33,354 bases of DNA from Alphaproteobacteria bacterium (GTDB lineage Bacteria; Pseudomonadota; Alphaproteobacteria; Micavibrionales; Micavibrionaceae), in NCBI GenBank assembly GCA_025451095.1, contig JANWLB010000070.1, positions 1-33,354 of the forward strand, in the 5' to 3' direction. Shown here piece by piece: positions 8,920 to 18,340 of the stretch. The notes beneath the pieces are model-generated. The model searched no databases. It saw only the letters and a program-made list of their open reading frames with translations, and was not told the DNA's origin. Each line of letters begins with the position of its first letter. The stretch's first letter is position 1. The translations under genes and the position numbers were made by a program.

Positions 8920-9635
8920 TGCCGGCAGCTTTGCGCATACTGGCTCTTGATACGGCAATGGCAGGTTGTTCCGTTGCTGTTTGTGGTGTTAATGCAAAGT
9001 CCTGTGTTTCAGAATCCGTGCCGATGAATCGCGGTCAGTCGGAAGAGCTCATTCCCATGGTGCAAAGAGTTATCGACAGGGCAGGTCTGGCGTTTTCGGA
9101 TATTGATCTTATTGGCGTAACCTCCGGTCCAGGGGCGTTTACGGGTTTGCGCATCGGGCTGTCAAGCGCGCGTGCTCTGGCTCTTGCTTTGAGCAAGCCG
9201 GTTATCGGTGTTACGACCCTCTCTGTTCTTGCCCATCAGTTTTTTGAGAGCGGAAAACTGGAATCCGGGGAGGGGCTTGCCGTTTTGCTCGAGACCAAGC
9301 GCGAGGATTTCTATCTGCAGATTTTTGATTCATCTGTGCAGGATCTTGGTATGCCGCAGGCGCTGTCACGAAGGGCGATTGAATCGGCGTACGGGAAACA
9401 TAAAATTCTTTTCATTGGCGATGCACTCGAGAGATTTCGCGGCAGCGGAGAGGTTTCTTCCAGCTGGCGATTCAAGGACGGCTATGAACTTGCTGATCCC
9501 TGTATTCTGGCGCGCCGGGCCGCCGCGATTTACGATCCGGCCGCCGCTTTATTGGTGCCTGAGCCGCTTTATCTGCGGGAGGCGGATGTCAGCGTGCCTA
9601 AAAGAAAGCCGGGGACAACAGGCAGTAATAAGTAA
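8919..9635 (+). CDS. tsaB: tRNA t6A biosynthesis protein TsaB
   Basis: 'LRILALDTAMAGCSVAVCG', 'DLIGVTSGPGAFTGLRIGLSSARALALALSKPVIGVTTL'. Confidence 0.94.
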   Translation: MPAALRILALDTAMAGCSVAVCGVNAKSCVSESVPMNRGQSEELIPMVQRVIDRAGLAFSDIDLIGVTSGPGAFTGLRIGLSSARALALALSKPVIGVTTLSVLAHQFFESGKLESGEGLAVLLETKREDFYLQIFDSSVQDLGMPQALSRRAIESAYGKHKILFIGDALERFRGSGEVSSSWRFKDGYELADPCILARRAAAIYDPAAALLVPEPLYLREADVSVPKRKPGTTGSNK

Positions 9636-9737
9636 TCGTTCGCATGTAATTCACTGTATTAAGTTAATTCAGGGCAGGTTTTTCTTGCCAAGATGTGAGA
9701 TAAATGCTGTTCTTTGCAGCAAAGAGGTAGGAAATAC

Positions 9738-10157
9738 ATGAGCGAACCCAAAGATCATCAAAGCCTGCTGGCCCTGACTACAGACATTGTTTCCGCGCAC
9801 CTGGCCAATAACCAGTTGCCTGCCGATGACATTCCCGGCCTGATTCAGAAAATATACCGGACGATGGCGAACCTGAATGTAGACAATGCCGGGATGTCGG
9901 AGCGTCCGCAGCCCGCGGTGCCGATCAAAAAATCGGTTACGCCCGATTATATTATCTGCCTTGAAGACGGCAAGAAGATGAAAATGCTCAAGCGTCATTT
10001 GAAGACGGCTTACGACATGACTCCTGAATCTTACAGAGAACGGTGGGGCCTTCCCGCCGACTACCCCATGGTGGCGCCCAACTACGCCAAGCAGCGCAGC
10101 AAGCTGGCCAAGGATATAGGGCTTGGCACAACGGGACGCGCCGGCGGCGGAAAATAA
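9738..10157 (+). CDS. MucR/Ros family transcriptional regulator
   Basis: 'VTPDYIICLEDGKKMKMLKRHLKTAYDMTPESYRERWGLPADYPMVAPNYAKQRSKLAKDIGLG'. Start set at ATG 9738 with upstream GAGGTAGG. Confidence 0.92.
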   Translation: MSEPKDHQSLLALTTDIVSAHLANNQLPADDIPGLIQKIYRTMANLNVDNAGMSERPQPAVPIKKSVTPDYIICLEDGKKMKMLKRHLKTAYDMTPESYRERWGLPADYPMVAPNYAKQRSKLAKDIGLGTTGRAGGGK

Positions 10158-10176
10158 TCGGTTTTAATTAAGGCGC

Positions 10177-11031
10177 TCAGGCTTTGCCCAGTTCACGCCC
10201 CCGCGCCGTGGCGTTGGCGATCGCCTGTGTCATCAGGCTCTGCAAGCCGCTTTCCTGCAGAAGTATCTTAAGTGCTGCTTCCGTTGTGCCGCCGGGACTG
10301 GTGACACTATGCCGCAGATTTTCGGCGGATGTTCCGCCTTCAGTTTCAGCCAGGGCGGCGCTTCCTATAACGGTCTGGCGCGCCAGCATCATGGAGAGAG
10401 CGGCGGGCAGACCGGCTTCCTCTCCGGCTTTGGCCATCGTCTCGATCAGAAGAAAAACATAGGCCGGACCACTGCCTGACAGAGCAGTGACGGCATCCAT
10501 CAGGGATTCATCATCCACCCAGGCAACAGCGCCCCCGGCCTTCAGAAGAATTTCAGCCTGCTGTTTCTGGGTTGCGGATACCGACTTGTTGGCAATGGCC
10601 ACTGTGATTCCCTTGCCAATGGCGGCGGGGGTATTGGGCATCGCCCGCACCGCAGGCAGGTTTTTTTCGAGACGGCTTTCAAGGGTGCTTAGGCTTTGTC
10701 CCGCGGCGATGGAGATAACCAGCGCCTTGGGGGGCAGTTGTTTTGAGAGGGCCTGGCAGACATCGGTCATGATCTGGGGTTTTGTAGCGATCATGTATAC
10801 GTCGCTGCCTGTTCTTTGCGCGGCCAATCCGGCTATGTCCTTATAATGGCTGATGGTGTCAGGTACGTAAGCGTCAAATTCATGCGGAAGGCCCTGCGGC
10901 TCCACGATGCTTATTTTTTTGCTGATGCCGGATTCCAGCCAGCCGCGCAAAAGGGCGCTGCCCATCCTGCCGCAGCCTATCAGCGTGATATTCAGGGGAT
11001 CGTGACGGCCGGTGATGGGAGCGCCGCCCAT
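10177..11031 (-). CDS. proC: Pyrroline-5-carboxylate reductase
   Basis: 'ITLIGCGRMGSALLRGWLESG', 'VRAMPNTPAAIGKGITV', 'DAVTALSGSGPAYVFLLIETMAKAGEEAGL'. Confidence 0.96.
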   Translation of the reverse strand: MGGAPITGRHDPLNITLIGCGRMGSALLRGWLESGISKKISIVEPQGLPHEFDAYVPDTISHYKDIAGLAAQRTGSDVYMIATKPQIMTDVCQALSKQLPPKALVISIAAGQSLSTLESRLEKNLPAVRAMPNTPAAIGKGITVAIANKSVSATQKQQAEILLKAGGAVAWVDDESLMDAVTALSGSGPAYVFLLIETMAKAGEEAGLPAALSMMLARQTVIGSAALAETEGGTSAENLRHSVTSPGGTTEAALKILLQESGLQSLMTQAIANATARGRELGKA

Positions 11032-11035
11032 GGTC

Positions 11036-11539
11036 TCAGGCTTTCCCCGCCCCGTCGGTCAGGGCGAGGGATAGCAGAGCGTCTTCAAGCGGCAGCGGCG
11101 AAGCCAGCATGCTGAAAACAGCGCTGTGCCGCTCGCATTCCGCGATGGCGATGTCGATTAAATCCTCGACATGCTCGGCCCCGGACGTGTGTGTCCAGCC
11201 GCGGAACAAGCTGGTATGACGAAAACAGGGCGTGGAAGTATGGTCGGGACAGTCGAAGTGGCCCAGCCAAAGTTTTTCATTGATTGTGCGCATGGCGCGG
11301 GCCATAAGATCGCGGCGCTCTTGCGGAATAAAGATGTCAAGTTCGCAAAAGAATTGCATGGCGCTGTATTCTTCCTGCCACAGAAATGTGATTTTATAGG
11401 AAGACTGTTCGCCGCTGATCTGAACCGTCAGTTCATCAGGGTTCGGGCGGCTAAAGACCATCTCATTACCCTGAAGGATATCCTCGACGCTGTCGAGAGG
11501 GTTGCTGACGTCTTCGAATATTTCAAAACTCTCGCTCAT
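11036..11539 (-). CDS. YbjN domain-containing protein
   Basis: 'EMVFSRPNPDELTVQISGEQSSYKITFLWQEEYSAMQFFCELDIFIPQERRDLMARAMRTINEKLWLGHFD' matches the alphaproteobacterial YbjN pattern. Confidence 0.85.
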   Translation of the reverse strand: MSESFEIFEDVSNPLDSVEDILQGNEMVFSRPNPDELTVQISGEQSSYKITFLWQEEYSAMQFFCELDIFIPQERRDLMARAMRTINEKLWLGHFDCPDHTSTPCFRHTSLFRGWTHTSGAEHVEDLIDIAIAECERHSAVFSMLASPLPLEDALLSLALTDGAGKA

Positions 11540-11823
11540 GCGGCTTTTTTAGCTTTCTTCTTGCTGGCGGGCTTTGCGCCGGCGGTAGTCCCGGTTTTTG
11601 TCTTGCCGGCAGATTCAAGATTGGCGACTCGTTGCTGCAGGGCATTGATCATGGCCATGGCCCGGTCGAAATCTTCGCGCGGAACCAGATCCATCCGTGT
11701 CGCCCAGTCGTCCACCCGTACTTTCAAATCTTCGCGAATGGTTCGGCTGAGGCCGCCCAGAATGTCCAGGGCGCCGGTAGCGATGTTCGTAATATCATCC
11801 CGAATTTTGGAATCCTGAGCCAT
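11536..11823 (-). CDS. UbiK/BMFP family accessory factor
   Basis: 'DDITNIATGALDILGGLSRTIREDLKVRVDDWATRMDLVPREDFDRAMAMINALQQRVANLE'. Start trimmed to MAQDSK (11823); Lys/Ala-rich tail. Confidence 0.8.
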   Translation of the reverse strand: MAQDSKIRDDITNIATGALDILGGLSRTIREDLKVRVDDWATRMDLVPREDFDRAMAMINALQQRVANLESAGKTKTGTTAGAKPASKKKAKKAA

Positions 11824-12038
11824 TTGCCGTTTTCCGTGAATATTCGGAGTCAGTAGCAGGACTCCCCGGCACGCGCAAGATTTTCCCTGTCCGGCCCTGT
11901 GGATAATAAAGACCTGCCATTTATCCCGTTTTCCCCCGTTTTTGCCGAGTCTTTTGCCTTGTCTGGGGTCAATGGGGGGCATACTCTCTTGAGTCAGGAA
12001 TTCAGCGTCTTAATTTTACCGAATCTTACGGGGAAGCA

Positions 12039-13040
12039 ATGATCATTATTACAGGCGGTGCGGGTTTTCTGGGCTCCAATCTGGCGGCCGGTCTGCATGA
12101 AAAGGGCCATAACAACATCGTCATTTGCGATACGCTGGGCAGCGACGACAAATGGCGTAACATCGCCAAGCGGGAAATCCGGGATATCGTAAGGCCGGAA
12201 AATCTTATGCGGTATCTCGATCTGCACGGCGAGGTCATAGAAGCCATTTTTCACATGGGGGCTATCTCCTCGACTACGGAATGGGATGCCGATCTGATCA
12301 TCGAAAATAATTTTACGCTGTCGCGCCGGCTGTGGATGTGGTGCGCTGAAAAGAATGTGCGCTTTATATATGCATCCTCGGCGGCGACCTATGGCAACGG
12401 CCATGAGGGATTCCAGGACAACGATACGCCGGAGGCGCTGTCATTGTTGCGCCCCATGAATCCATATGGCTGGTCTAAGCACCTGTTCGACCGCCGCATC
12501 AGCCGGATCATTCACGGCATTCCCGACAAGGTACAGGAAAGGGCACCGCCGCAATGGGCGGGCCTGAAGTTTTTTAACGTTTATGGGCCGAACGAATACC
12601 ACAAGAAGGAGCAGATGAGCGTCGTCTGCAAATTGGTGCCGCAGGTGGCGGCAGGCGCGTCCGCACGTCTGTTTCGCTCGAACAATGCCGATTACAAGGA
12701 CGGCGGCCAGATCCGGGATTTCGTTTACGTGCAGGACTGCGTCGATGTCATGATGTGGCTTTATGAGAATCCGAAGGTTTCAGGTCTGTACAATGTCGGC
12801 TCAGGCAAGGGGCGCAGCTTCAATGATCTTGCTCATGCGGTTTTCAAGGCCGTGGGCAAGCCAACGAAGATCAACTATATCGAGATGCCCAAGGAACTGA
12901 GCGACCGCTATCAATATTATACGCAGGCCGACATCGGCAAACTGCGCAAGGCAGGCTATACGAAGCCTTTCACTGAGTTGGAAGAAGGCGTGCGCCGCTA
13001 CGTCCAGGATTTCATGCTCAAAGAAGACGCATACAGATAA
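12039..13040 (+). CDS. hldD: ADP-L-glycero-D-manno-heptose-6-epimerase
   Basis: 'MIIITGGAGFLGSNLAAGL', 'YASSAATYGNG', 'NPYGWSKHLFD', 'FNVYGPNEYHKKEQMSVV'. Confidence 0.95.
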   Translation: MIIITGGAGFLGSNLAAGLHEKGHNNIVICDTLGSDDKWRNIAKREIRDIVRPENLMRYLDLHGEVIEAIFHMGAISSTTEWDADLIIENNFTLSRRLWMWCAEKNVRFIYASSAATYGNGHEGFQDNDTPEALSLLRPMNPYGWSKHLFDRRISRIIHGIPDKVQERAPPQWAGLKFFNVYGPNEYHKKEQMSVVCKLVPQVAAGASARLFRSNNADYKDGGQIRDFVYVQDCVDVMMWLYENPKVSGLYNVGSGKGRSFNDLAHAVFKAVGKPTKINYIEMPKELSDRYQYYTQADIGKLRKAGYTKPFTELEEGVRRYVQDFMLKEDAYR

Positions 13041-13047
13041 CCGGATA

Positions 13048-13854
13048 ATGTCGTTGAAATATCCCGAGATAGATCCGGTGGCTTTGGCGGTGGGCCCGCT
13101 GCAGATCCGCTGGTACGCGCTGGCCTATCTTGCCGGCTTTCTGCTGGGATGGGTTTATGCGCTCCGTCTTGCCGGTCTTAAAAATCGTGAGGACAATGTT
13201 CCTCTGGGTAAAAACGACATAGATGATTTCCTTTCATGGGCCGTGCTGGGGGTCATTCTGGGCGGGCGCATCGGCTATATACTTTTTTATCAGTTAGGTT
13301 CTTATTGGGAAAATCCAGCAGAAATACTGCGTGTCTGGCATGGGGGCATGTCGTTTCACGGCGGCGCGGCAGGCGTAATCCTGGCCATGCTGCTCTTTGC
13401 CTGGAAGCGGCGGCTGCCGGTCCTGGATCTGGCCGATATTGTTTGCTGCTGCGTGCCTATTGGTCTGTTTTTCGGTCGCATCGCCAATTTTATTAATGGT
13501 GAGCTTTTTGGTCGTCCGGGGTCCGTGCCCTGGACGTTCGTCTTCCCGCAGGGAGGGCCTGAGCCGCGCCATCCGAGCCAGCTTTATGAAGCCGGTCTGG
13601 AAGGGTTGATTTTGGGTCTGCTCCTGTTCGGGCTGGCCCATGTCAAATTCTTCAGGGAAAAGCCCGGGGTTTTGTCGGGCGTATTTCTGACCGGCTATGC
13701 TGTATCGCGCATCATCGTCGAATTTTTCCGCGAACCGGACCCGCAACTCGGCTTTATCCTGGGTGTCGCTACCATGGGACAGCTGCTCTGCGCTCCCATG
13801 ATTCTGGGCGGACTGTATCTGCTGGCGCGGCCGCGCCTGCTTAAAAAATCATGA
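13048..13854 (+). CDS. lgt: Prolipoprotein diacylglyceryl transferase
   Basis: 'GPLQIRWYALAYLAGFLLGW', 'GGRIGYILFYQ', 'FHGGAAGVILAM', 'RIANFINGELFGRP', 'RHPSQLYEAGLEG'. Confidence 0.97.
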   Translation: MSLKYPEIDPVALAVGPLQIRWYALAYLAGFLLGWVYALRLAGLKNREDNVPLGKNDIDDFLSWAVLGVILGGRIGYILFYQLGSYWENPAEILRVWHGGMSFHGGAAGVILAMLLFAWKRRLPVLDLADIVCCCVPIGLFFGRIANFINGELFGRPGSVPWTFVFPQGGPEPRHPSQLYEAGLEGLILGLLLFGLAHVKFFREKPGVLSGVFLTGYAVSRIIVEFFREPDPQLGFILGVATMGQLLCAPMILGGLYLLARPRLLKKS

Positions 13855-14909
13855 ACCATCTGGAAGAACTTCTCCGCCGCCGCATCATGGCTGAAGGCCC
13901 GGTCAATATAGCGGAATTCATGGCGCTGGCGCTCAGCCACCCCCAGTATGGCTATTACATGACCCGCGACCCCTTCGGTAAAAAAGGCGATTTCACCACG
14001 GCGCCGGAAATATCGCAGATGTTCGGTGAGCTTATCGGTGCCTGGATGGCGGATACATGGATGAAAATGGACAAGCCATCACCCTTTATGCTCCTGGAAT
14101 GCGGGCCGGGGCGGGGAACGCTGATGGCGGATGCGCTGCGGGCCACGCGCGGTGTGCCGGGTTTTCAGCAGGCGGCGCGGATTGTGCTGCTGGAGATAAG
14201 CCCGGTCCTCAGGGAAAAGCAAAAACAGGCTTTGTCAGGCTACGATGTGGAATGGGTTTCAGATATCAGGGCGCTTCCCTATGGCAGCCCTGTCATAGCG
14301 GTGGCCAACGAGTTTTTTGACGCCCTGCCAGTTCGGCAATACAGGTACGCGAATGATGTCTGGCGCGAGCGCGTCATCGATCTCGATAGTGCAGGCCGTC
14401 TCTATTTTGATGAAAGAGTATCCATGGATTTTGAGGCACCACCTGATCCTTCAGGAGCGTGGCATGAAGTCTCAAAGGAGCGGGAGGATTTCGCAGGCAA
14501 TTTATGCCGGCTGATCAGGGAGCAGAGGGGTGCTGCGCTTGTAATAGATTACGGCTATGAAGGGCCGGCAAAAGGAGAGACGTTGCAGGCTGTCAGAGAT
14601 CAAAGGCCGTCCTCGGTCCTTGAGCATATAGGTGATTCCGATATTACGGCACATGTGGATTTCGGGTCATTGCGGACCTGTGCCCGGCGTGAAAATGTTT
14701 TTGTAACGGATTTAATCGGGCAGGGCCTTTTTCTGACCATGCTGGGGATTCAAAAGCGGGCAGAAGCTCTGGAGAAGAAGGCAACCGCGGATCAGCGCCG
14801 TGACATAAAATCGGCCCTGCAGAGGCTGACGGCACCGGAGCAGATGGGGAGCCTGTTCAAGGTAATGGCTTTGTGCGATAATAAGAACATTCATTTTGCA
14901 GGTCTTTAA
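13851..14909 (+). CDS. Class I SAM-dependent methyltransferase, MidA/NDUFAF7 family
   Basis: 'HPQYGYYMTRDPFGKKGDFTTAPEISQMFGELIGAW', 'LLECGPGRGTLMADALRA', 'VANEFFDALPVRQY', 'ALVIDYGYEGPAKGETLQAV'. Confidence 0.93.
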   Translation: MNHLEELLRRRIMAEGPVNIAEFMALALSHPQYGYYMTRDPFGKKGDFTTAPEISQMFGELIGAWMADTWMKMDKPSPFMLLECGPGRGTLMADALRATRGVPGFQQAARIVLLEISPVLREKQKQALSGYDVEWVSDIRALPYGSPVIAVANEFFDALPVRQYRYANDVWRERVIDLDSAGRLYFDERVSMDFEAPPDPSGAWHEVSKEREDFAGNLCRLIREQRGAALVIDYGYEGPAKGETLQAVRDQRPSSVLEHIGDSDITAHVDFGSLRTCARRENVFVTDLIGQGLFLTMLGIQKRAEALEKKATADQRRDIKSALQRLTAPEQMGSLFKVMALCDNKNIHFAGL

Positions 14910-14910
14910 G

Positions 14911-15714
14911 ATGTTCCTAAGTGATGAAATTTTTTCAAACCGCGTGAAGTCGCACGATATTGTGCATGGTTATTTCGGCAAGCGCGGTGGCGTAAGCCGG
15001 GGCATATACAGCAGTCTGAATTGTGGCCTCGGCACAGGCGACGATATGGGCGCTATCCGCGAAAACAGGCAGCGTGTGGCAAACGCCCTGGGCGTGGTGT
15101 CGGACGCCCTTCTGACGCTGCGGCAGGTTCACAGCAACAAATGCCTGACTGTAACGGAGTCTTGGGGATTCGACGAGCGGCCGGAGGCTGACGCCATGGT
15201 GACGGAAGTGCCGGGTCTGGCCCTTGGCGTTATGACTGCCGATTGTATGCCGATTATTTTCTATGGAAAAAAAGAATCCGGTCGTCCTGTTATCGGTGTC
15301 GCCCATGTCGGCTGGCGGGGAGCGCATGACGATATAATCGGGCGGACAGTTGATAATTTCGGGCGTCACGGAGTGGGGGCAAAATCCCTTTTTGTTTCGA
15401 TCGGTCCCTGCATCGGTTTCGAGTCCTATGAGGTGAAAGAGGATTTAAGGGAAACTTTTATAAAGCAGGATCCGGCCAATCAGAAACTTTTTAAGGCGAC
15501 AGGCCGTCGATCTGCGGCTGGACAGGGCGCGCTGCGCTTCAATCTGGCCGGATATGCGGTTCACAGCCTGAAAAAAGCGGGTGTACGCAAAGTTTCTGAC
15601 CGGGCGATTGATACCTACTTCAATGAAGAGGATTTTTTCAGCTACAGGCGCAGCCAGCACCGGCAGGAAGCCGATTACGGCCGTCAGATTTCCGCCATTT
15701 GCATTAAGCGTTGA
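14911..15714 (+). CDS. pgeF: Peptidoglycan editing factor PgeF (laccase-domain / YfiH family)
   Basis: 'HGYFGKRGGVSRGIYSSLNCGLGTGDD', 'LRQVHSNKCLTV', 'MTADCMPIIF', 'VAHVGWRGAHDDII', 'IGPCIGFESYEV'. Confidence 0.95.
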   Translation: MFLSDEIFSNRVKSHDIVHGYFGKRGGVSRGIYSSLNCGLGTGDDMGAIRENRQRVANALGVVSDALLTLRQVHSNKCLTVTESWGFDERPEADAMVTEVPGLALGVMTADCMPIIFYGKKESGRPVIGVAHVGWRGAHDDIIGRTVDNFGRHGVGAKSLFVSIGPCIGFESYEVKEDLRETFIKQDPANQKLFKATGRRSAAGQGALRFNLAGYAVHSLKKAGVRKVSDRAIDTYFNEEDFFSYRRSQHRQEADYGRQISAICIKR

Positions 15715-15774
15715 AGCCTGGCCAGCTGCCGCCTGCTTTTATTTACGTATCTATAGCTTTTTGAAATCAGGCGA

Positions 15775-15804
15775 TTGATTTTACTGGCCTGTCTCTCCTA
15801 TAGT
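15775..15804 (+). promoter_or_regulatory. Candidate sigma70 promoter for prs
   Basis: TTGATT (15775-15780), 18-nt spacer, TATAGT (15799-15804), ahead of ATG 15838. Confidence 0.45.
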
Positions 15805-15837
15805 CTGCCGGTATCAAATCTCAGCGCGGGCGTATTC

Positions 15838-16770
15838 ATGAAACTGATTGCCGGAAATTCAAACCGTTCCCTGGCCGAGGCCATTTCCGCGCATGTAGGA
15901 GTTCCTCTGACCCAGGCCAGCCTGCGCCGCTTCTCCGATATGGAGATCTTCGTTGAAATTCAGGAAAATGTGCGCGGTCAGGACGTATTTGTTTTGCAGT
16001 CCACGTCCTTTCCGGCCAATGACAATCTGATGGAGCTTCTGGTCACCATCGATGCCCTGCGCCGGGGTTCGGCGCGCCGGATCACGGCCGTGCTGCCCTA
16101 TTTCGGCTATGCCCGCCAGGATCGCAAAACAGGCCCACGGACGCCGATTTCCGCAAAGCTTGTCGCCAACCTGATTACATCGGCGGGCGCTGACCGCGTC
16201 CTGACAATGGAGCTTCACGCCGGGCAGATTCAGGGATTTTTTGACATCCCGCTCGATAACCTTATCGCCAGCCCGGTCTTTATCCCCGATATGAAACGCC
16301 GATTCAAAGGCAAGGATCTCGTGATGGTTTCGCCTGATGTGGGCGGGGTGGTTCGTGCGCGGGCCATGGCCAAGCGGCTGGATGCCGACCTGGCCATCAT
16401 CGACAAGCGGCGGGAGCAGGCGGGTACTTCCGAGGTTATGCATGTCATCGGTGATGTGAAGGATAAAATCTGCGTCATGGTTGACGATATCGTCGATTCT
16501 GGCGGCACTTTATGCAATGCCGCCAAGGCCCTGAAGGAGCATGGCGGCAAGGAAGTCTATTCTTATGTCGTTCATGGCGTTCTGTCCGGCGGTGCCGTGG
16601 CCCGGATCGCGGACTCGGAAATGGAACAGCTGGTCATCACCGATACGATTGCGGCAACCCCCGCTGTTGAGGCCTCTTCCCGCATTACCCGGCTTACTGT
16701 GGCGCCCCTGATCGGGGAGGCGGTCCGCAGCATCAGCGAGGAACGCTCGATTTCGGCCCTCTTTAAATAA
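15838..16770 (+). CDS. prs: Ribose-phosphate pyrophosphokinase
   Basis: '[24 protein letters not shown]', '[26 protein letters not shown]', '[20 protein letters not shown]'. Start set at ATG 15838. Confidence 0.97.
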   Translation: MKLIAGNSNRSLAEAISAHVGVPLTQASLRRFSDMEIFVEIQENVRGQDVFVLQSTSFPANDNLMELLVTIDALRRGSARRITAVLPYFGYARQDRKTGPRTPISAKLVANLITSAGADRVLTMELHAGQIQGFFDIPLDNLIASPVFIPDMKRRFKGKDLVMVSPDVGGVVRARAMAKRLDADLAIIDKRREQAGTSEVMHVIGDVKDKICVMVDDIVDSGGTLCNAAKALKEHGGKEVYSYVVHGVLSGGAVARIADSEMEQLVITDTIAATPAVEASSRITRLTVAPLIGEAVRSISEERSISALFK

Positions 16771-16874
16771 TTTCCTTGAATTTTCATGTATTTTCTGGCT
16801 TTTATCAGGCGTCCATGACCGGCACCCCTGGAGGTCGGCTTGGGGTTTTAACCACTAAATCAAGGATTTGAACC

Positions 16875-17603
16875 ATGTCTTCAAGAAACTATGCGCTGAA
16901 AGGCGAAAAGCGCGACAGAGCCGGTAAAGGGGTGGCTCGGGCGCTTCGTCGTGAAAATGCAATCCCCTGTGTCATTTACGGTGACGGCAAGCCGCCGCTG
17001 AGCCTCTCGCTCCCGGCCAAGGAGCTGAACCTGGAATATCTGAAAGGCCATATGTACACCAGCCTTTGCGCTCTCGAAATCGCGGGTGAAAAGCATCTGG
17101 TCCTGGCCCGCGATGTCCAGCTTCACCCGGTCAAGGACAACGTCATGCACGTGGATTTTCTGCGCGTTACGCCCAAGACAAAACTGCACGTCTGGGTTCC
17201 GCTGAAATTCATCAACGAAGACAAGTGCCCTGGAATCCAGCAGGAAAAAGGCATTCTCAATGCCGTCGAGCATCAGCTGGATGTTGTCTGTCTGGCCACG
17301 GACATTCCGGACCATATCGACATCGACCTGAGTGGTCTTGCGCTGCATGACTCGGTCAAGCTGAGCCAGGTGAAATTCCCGGCCGGTGCGTCACCGAACG
17401 TGAAAAAAGACATCACGATCGCGACGATCATGGAGCCCCGTCGCATTATCGAGGAAACTCCTGTGGCTGCTGAAGGTGCCGAAGGCGCGGCTGCTGAAGC
17501 TGCTGCTGCTCCGGGTGCCGAAGGTGCCGCCGCTGCCCCGGCTGCTGGTGGAAAACCTGCTGCAGGCGCAAAGCCGGCGGAAGGCAAAGGCAAGAAGGAA
17601 TAG
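16875..17603 (+). CDS. rplY: 50S ribosomal protein bL25/general stress protein Ctc, with Ala/Gly/Glu-rich C-terminal tail
   Basis: 'GKGVARALRRENAIPCVIYGDGKPPLSLSLPAKEL', 'DVQLHPVKDNVMHVDFLRV'; tail EGAEGAAAEAAAAPGAEGAAAAPAAGGK. Confidence 0.96.
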   Translation: MSSRNYALKGEKRDRAGKGVARALRRENAIPCVIYGDGKPPLSLSLPAKELNLEYLKGHMYTSLCALEIAGEKHLVLARDVQLHPVKDNVMHVDFLRVTPKTKLHVWVPLKFINEDKCPGIQQEKGILNAVEHQLDVVCLATDIPDHIDIDLSGLALHDSVKLSQVKFPAGASPNVKKDITIATIMEPRRIIEETPVAAEGAEGAAAEAAAAPGAEGAAAAPAAGGKPAAGAKPAEGKGKKE

Positions 17604-17617
17604 TTGTATTCTGAAAT

Positions 17618-17670
17618 CTGCGGAAAGCGTGGAGCGTATGCGCTTTCCCCGCTTTCCGCAGTTTCTTTTT
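17618..17670 (+). terminator. Rho-independent terminator downstream of rplY
   Basis: 12-bp arms CTGCGGAAAGCG (17618-17629) / CGCTTTCCGCAG (17650-17661), followed by TTTCTTTTT. Confidence 0.8.
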
Positions 17671-17686
17671 ATGTGGCACGGAAATC

Positions 17687-18337
17687 ATGCTGAAGCTCCT
17701 GAAAAAGAAATCGCCGGATTCAGATTTGGGCTCGGGTACGGCCTGGCTGTTCGTCGGTCTGGGCAATCCCGGCAATAAGTACAGCGGCAACCGTCACAAT
17801 GTTGGATTCATGACGGTCGACGCCGTTGCCGCGCATTTCACCGCCTTTCCTGCCTTCCGTTCCAAGTTTCAGGCGCAAATGTCCGAAGCGCCGCTGGAGG
17901 GTGTTAAGGCCGTTCTGCTCAAGCCGCAGACCTATATGAACAACTCCGGCCAGTCCGTGGCTGCTGCGGCCAAGTTTTTTAAAATCAGTCACGAGCGCAT
18001 TGTGGTTTTTCATGATGAGCTGGACCTGCCGGCGGGGCGGGTGAAAATCAAGCAGGGCGGCGGCAATGCAGGTCATAACGGCTTAAGTTCTATCAGCGAT
18101 CATTTGGGGACACCGGATTTCTGGCGTGTGCGTATCGGCATTGGCCATCCGGGCGACCGGGATATGGTGTCGAACTATGTCCTGAGCGATTTTGCCAAGA
18201 CGGATAATGTATGGCTGGCAACGCTGCTTGAAACGCTGGCGGCACATAGCGGGCTGATTGCAACCGGCGGGCCCAAGGTTTATGAACAGAAGATCAACCA
18301 GCTTTTGAAGCCGGCCGAAGCGGCGGGGGGAGTGTAG
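17687..18337 (+). CDS. pth: Peptidyl-tRNA hydrolase
   Basis: 'LFVGLGNPGNKYSGNRHNVGFMTVD', 'LLKPQTYMNNSGQSV', 'VFHDELDLPAGRVKIKQGGGNAGHNGLSSI'. Confidence 0.97.
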   Translation: MLKLLKKKSPDSDLGSGTAWLFVGLGNPGNKYSGNRHNVGFMTVDAVAAHFTAFPAFRSKFQAQMSEAPLEGVKAVLLKPQTYMNNSGQSVAAAAKFFKISHERIVVFHDELDLPAGRVKIKQGGGNAGHNGLSSISDHLGTPDFWRVRIGIGHPGDRDMVSNYVLSDFAKTDNVWLATLLETLAAHSGLIATGGPKVYEQKINQLLKPAEAAGGV

Positions 18338-18340
18338 AAT

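Noticed and set aside
11824-11982. N-terminal extension of the UbiK-like ORF
   Set aside because: Composition is not protein-like and the canonical start MAQDSK lies at 11823.
15859-16443. 194-aa minus-strand ORF inside prs
   Set aside because: Shadow ORF of prs; composition and lack of homology features argue against coding.
16816-16852. Possible prs terminator ACCCC...GGGGT followed by TTTTAA
   Set aside because: Only a 5-bp stem with a 13-nt loop and a short T run; too weak to call.
17446-17790. Repeat-like Gln/Pro-rich minus ORF over the rplY tail
   Set aside because: Antisense reading of the Ala/Gly-rich rplY C-terminal codons, not a separate gene or tandem repeat array.
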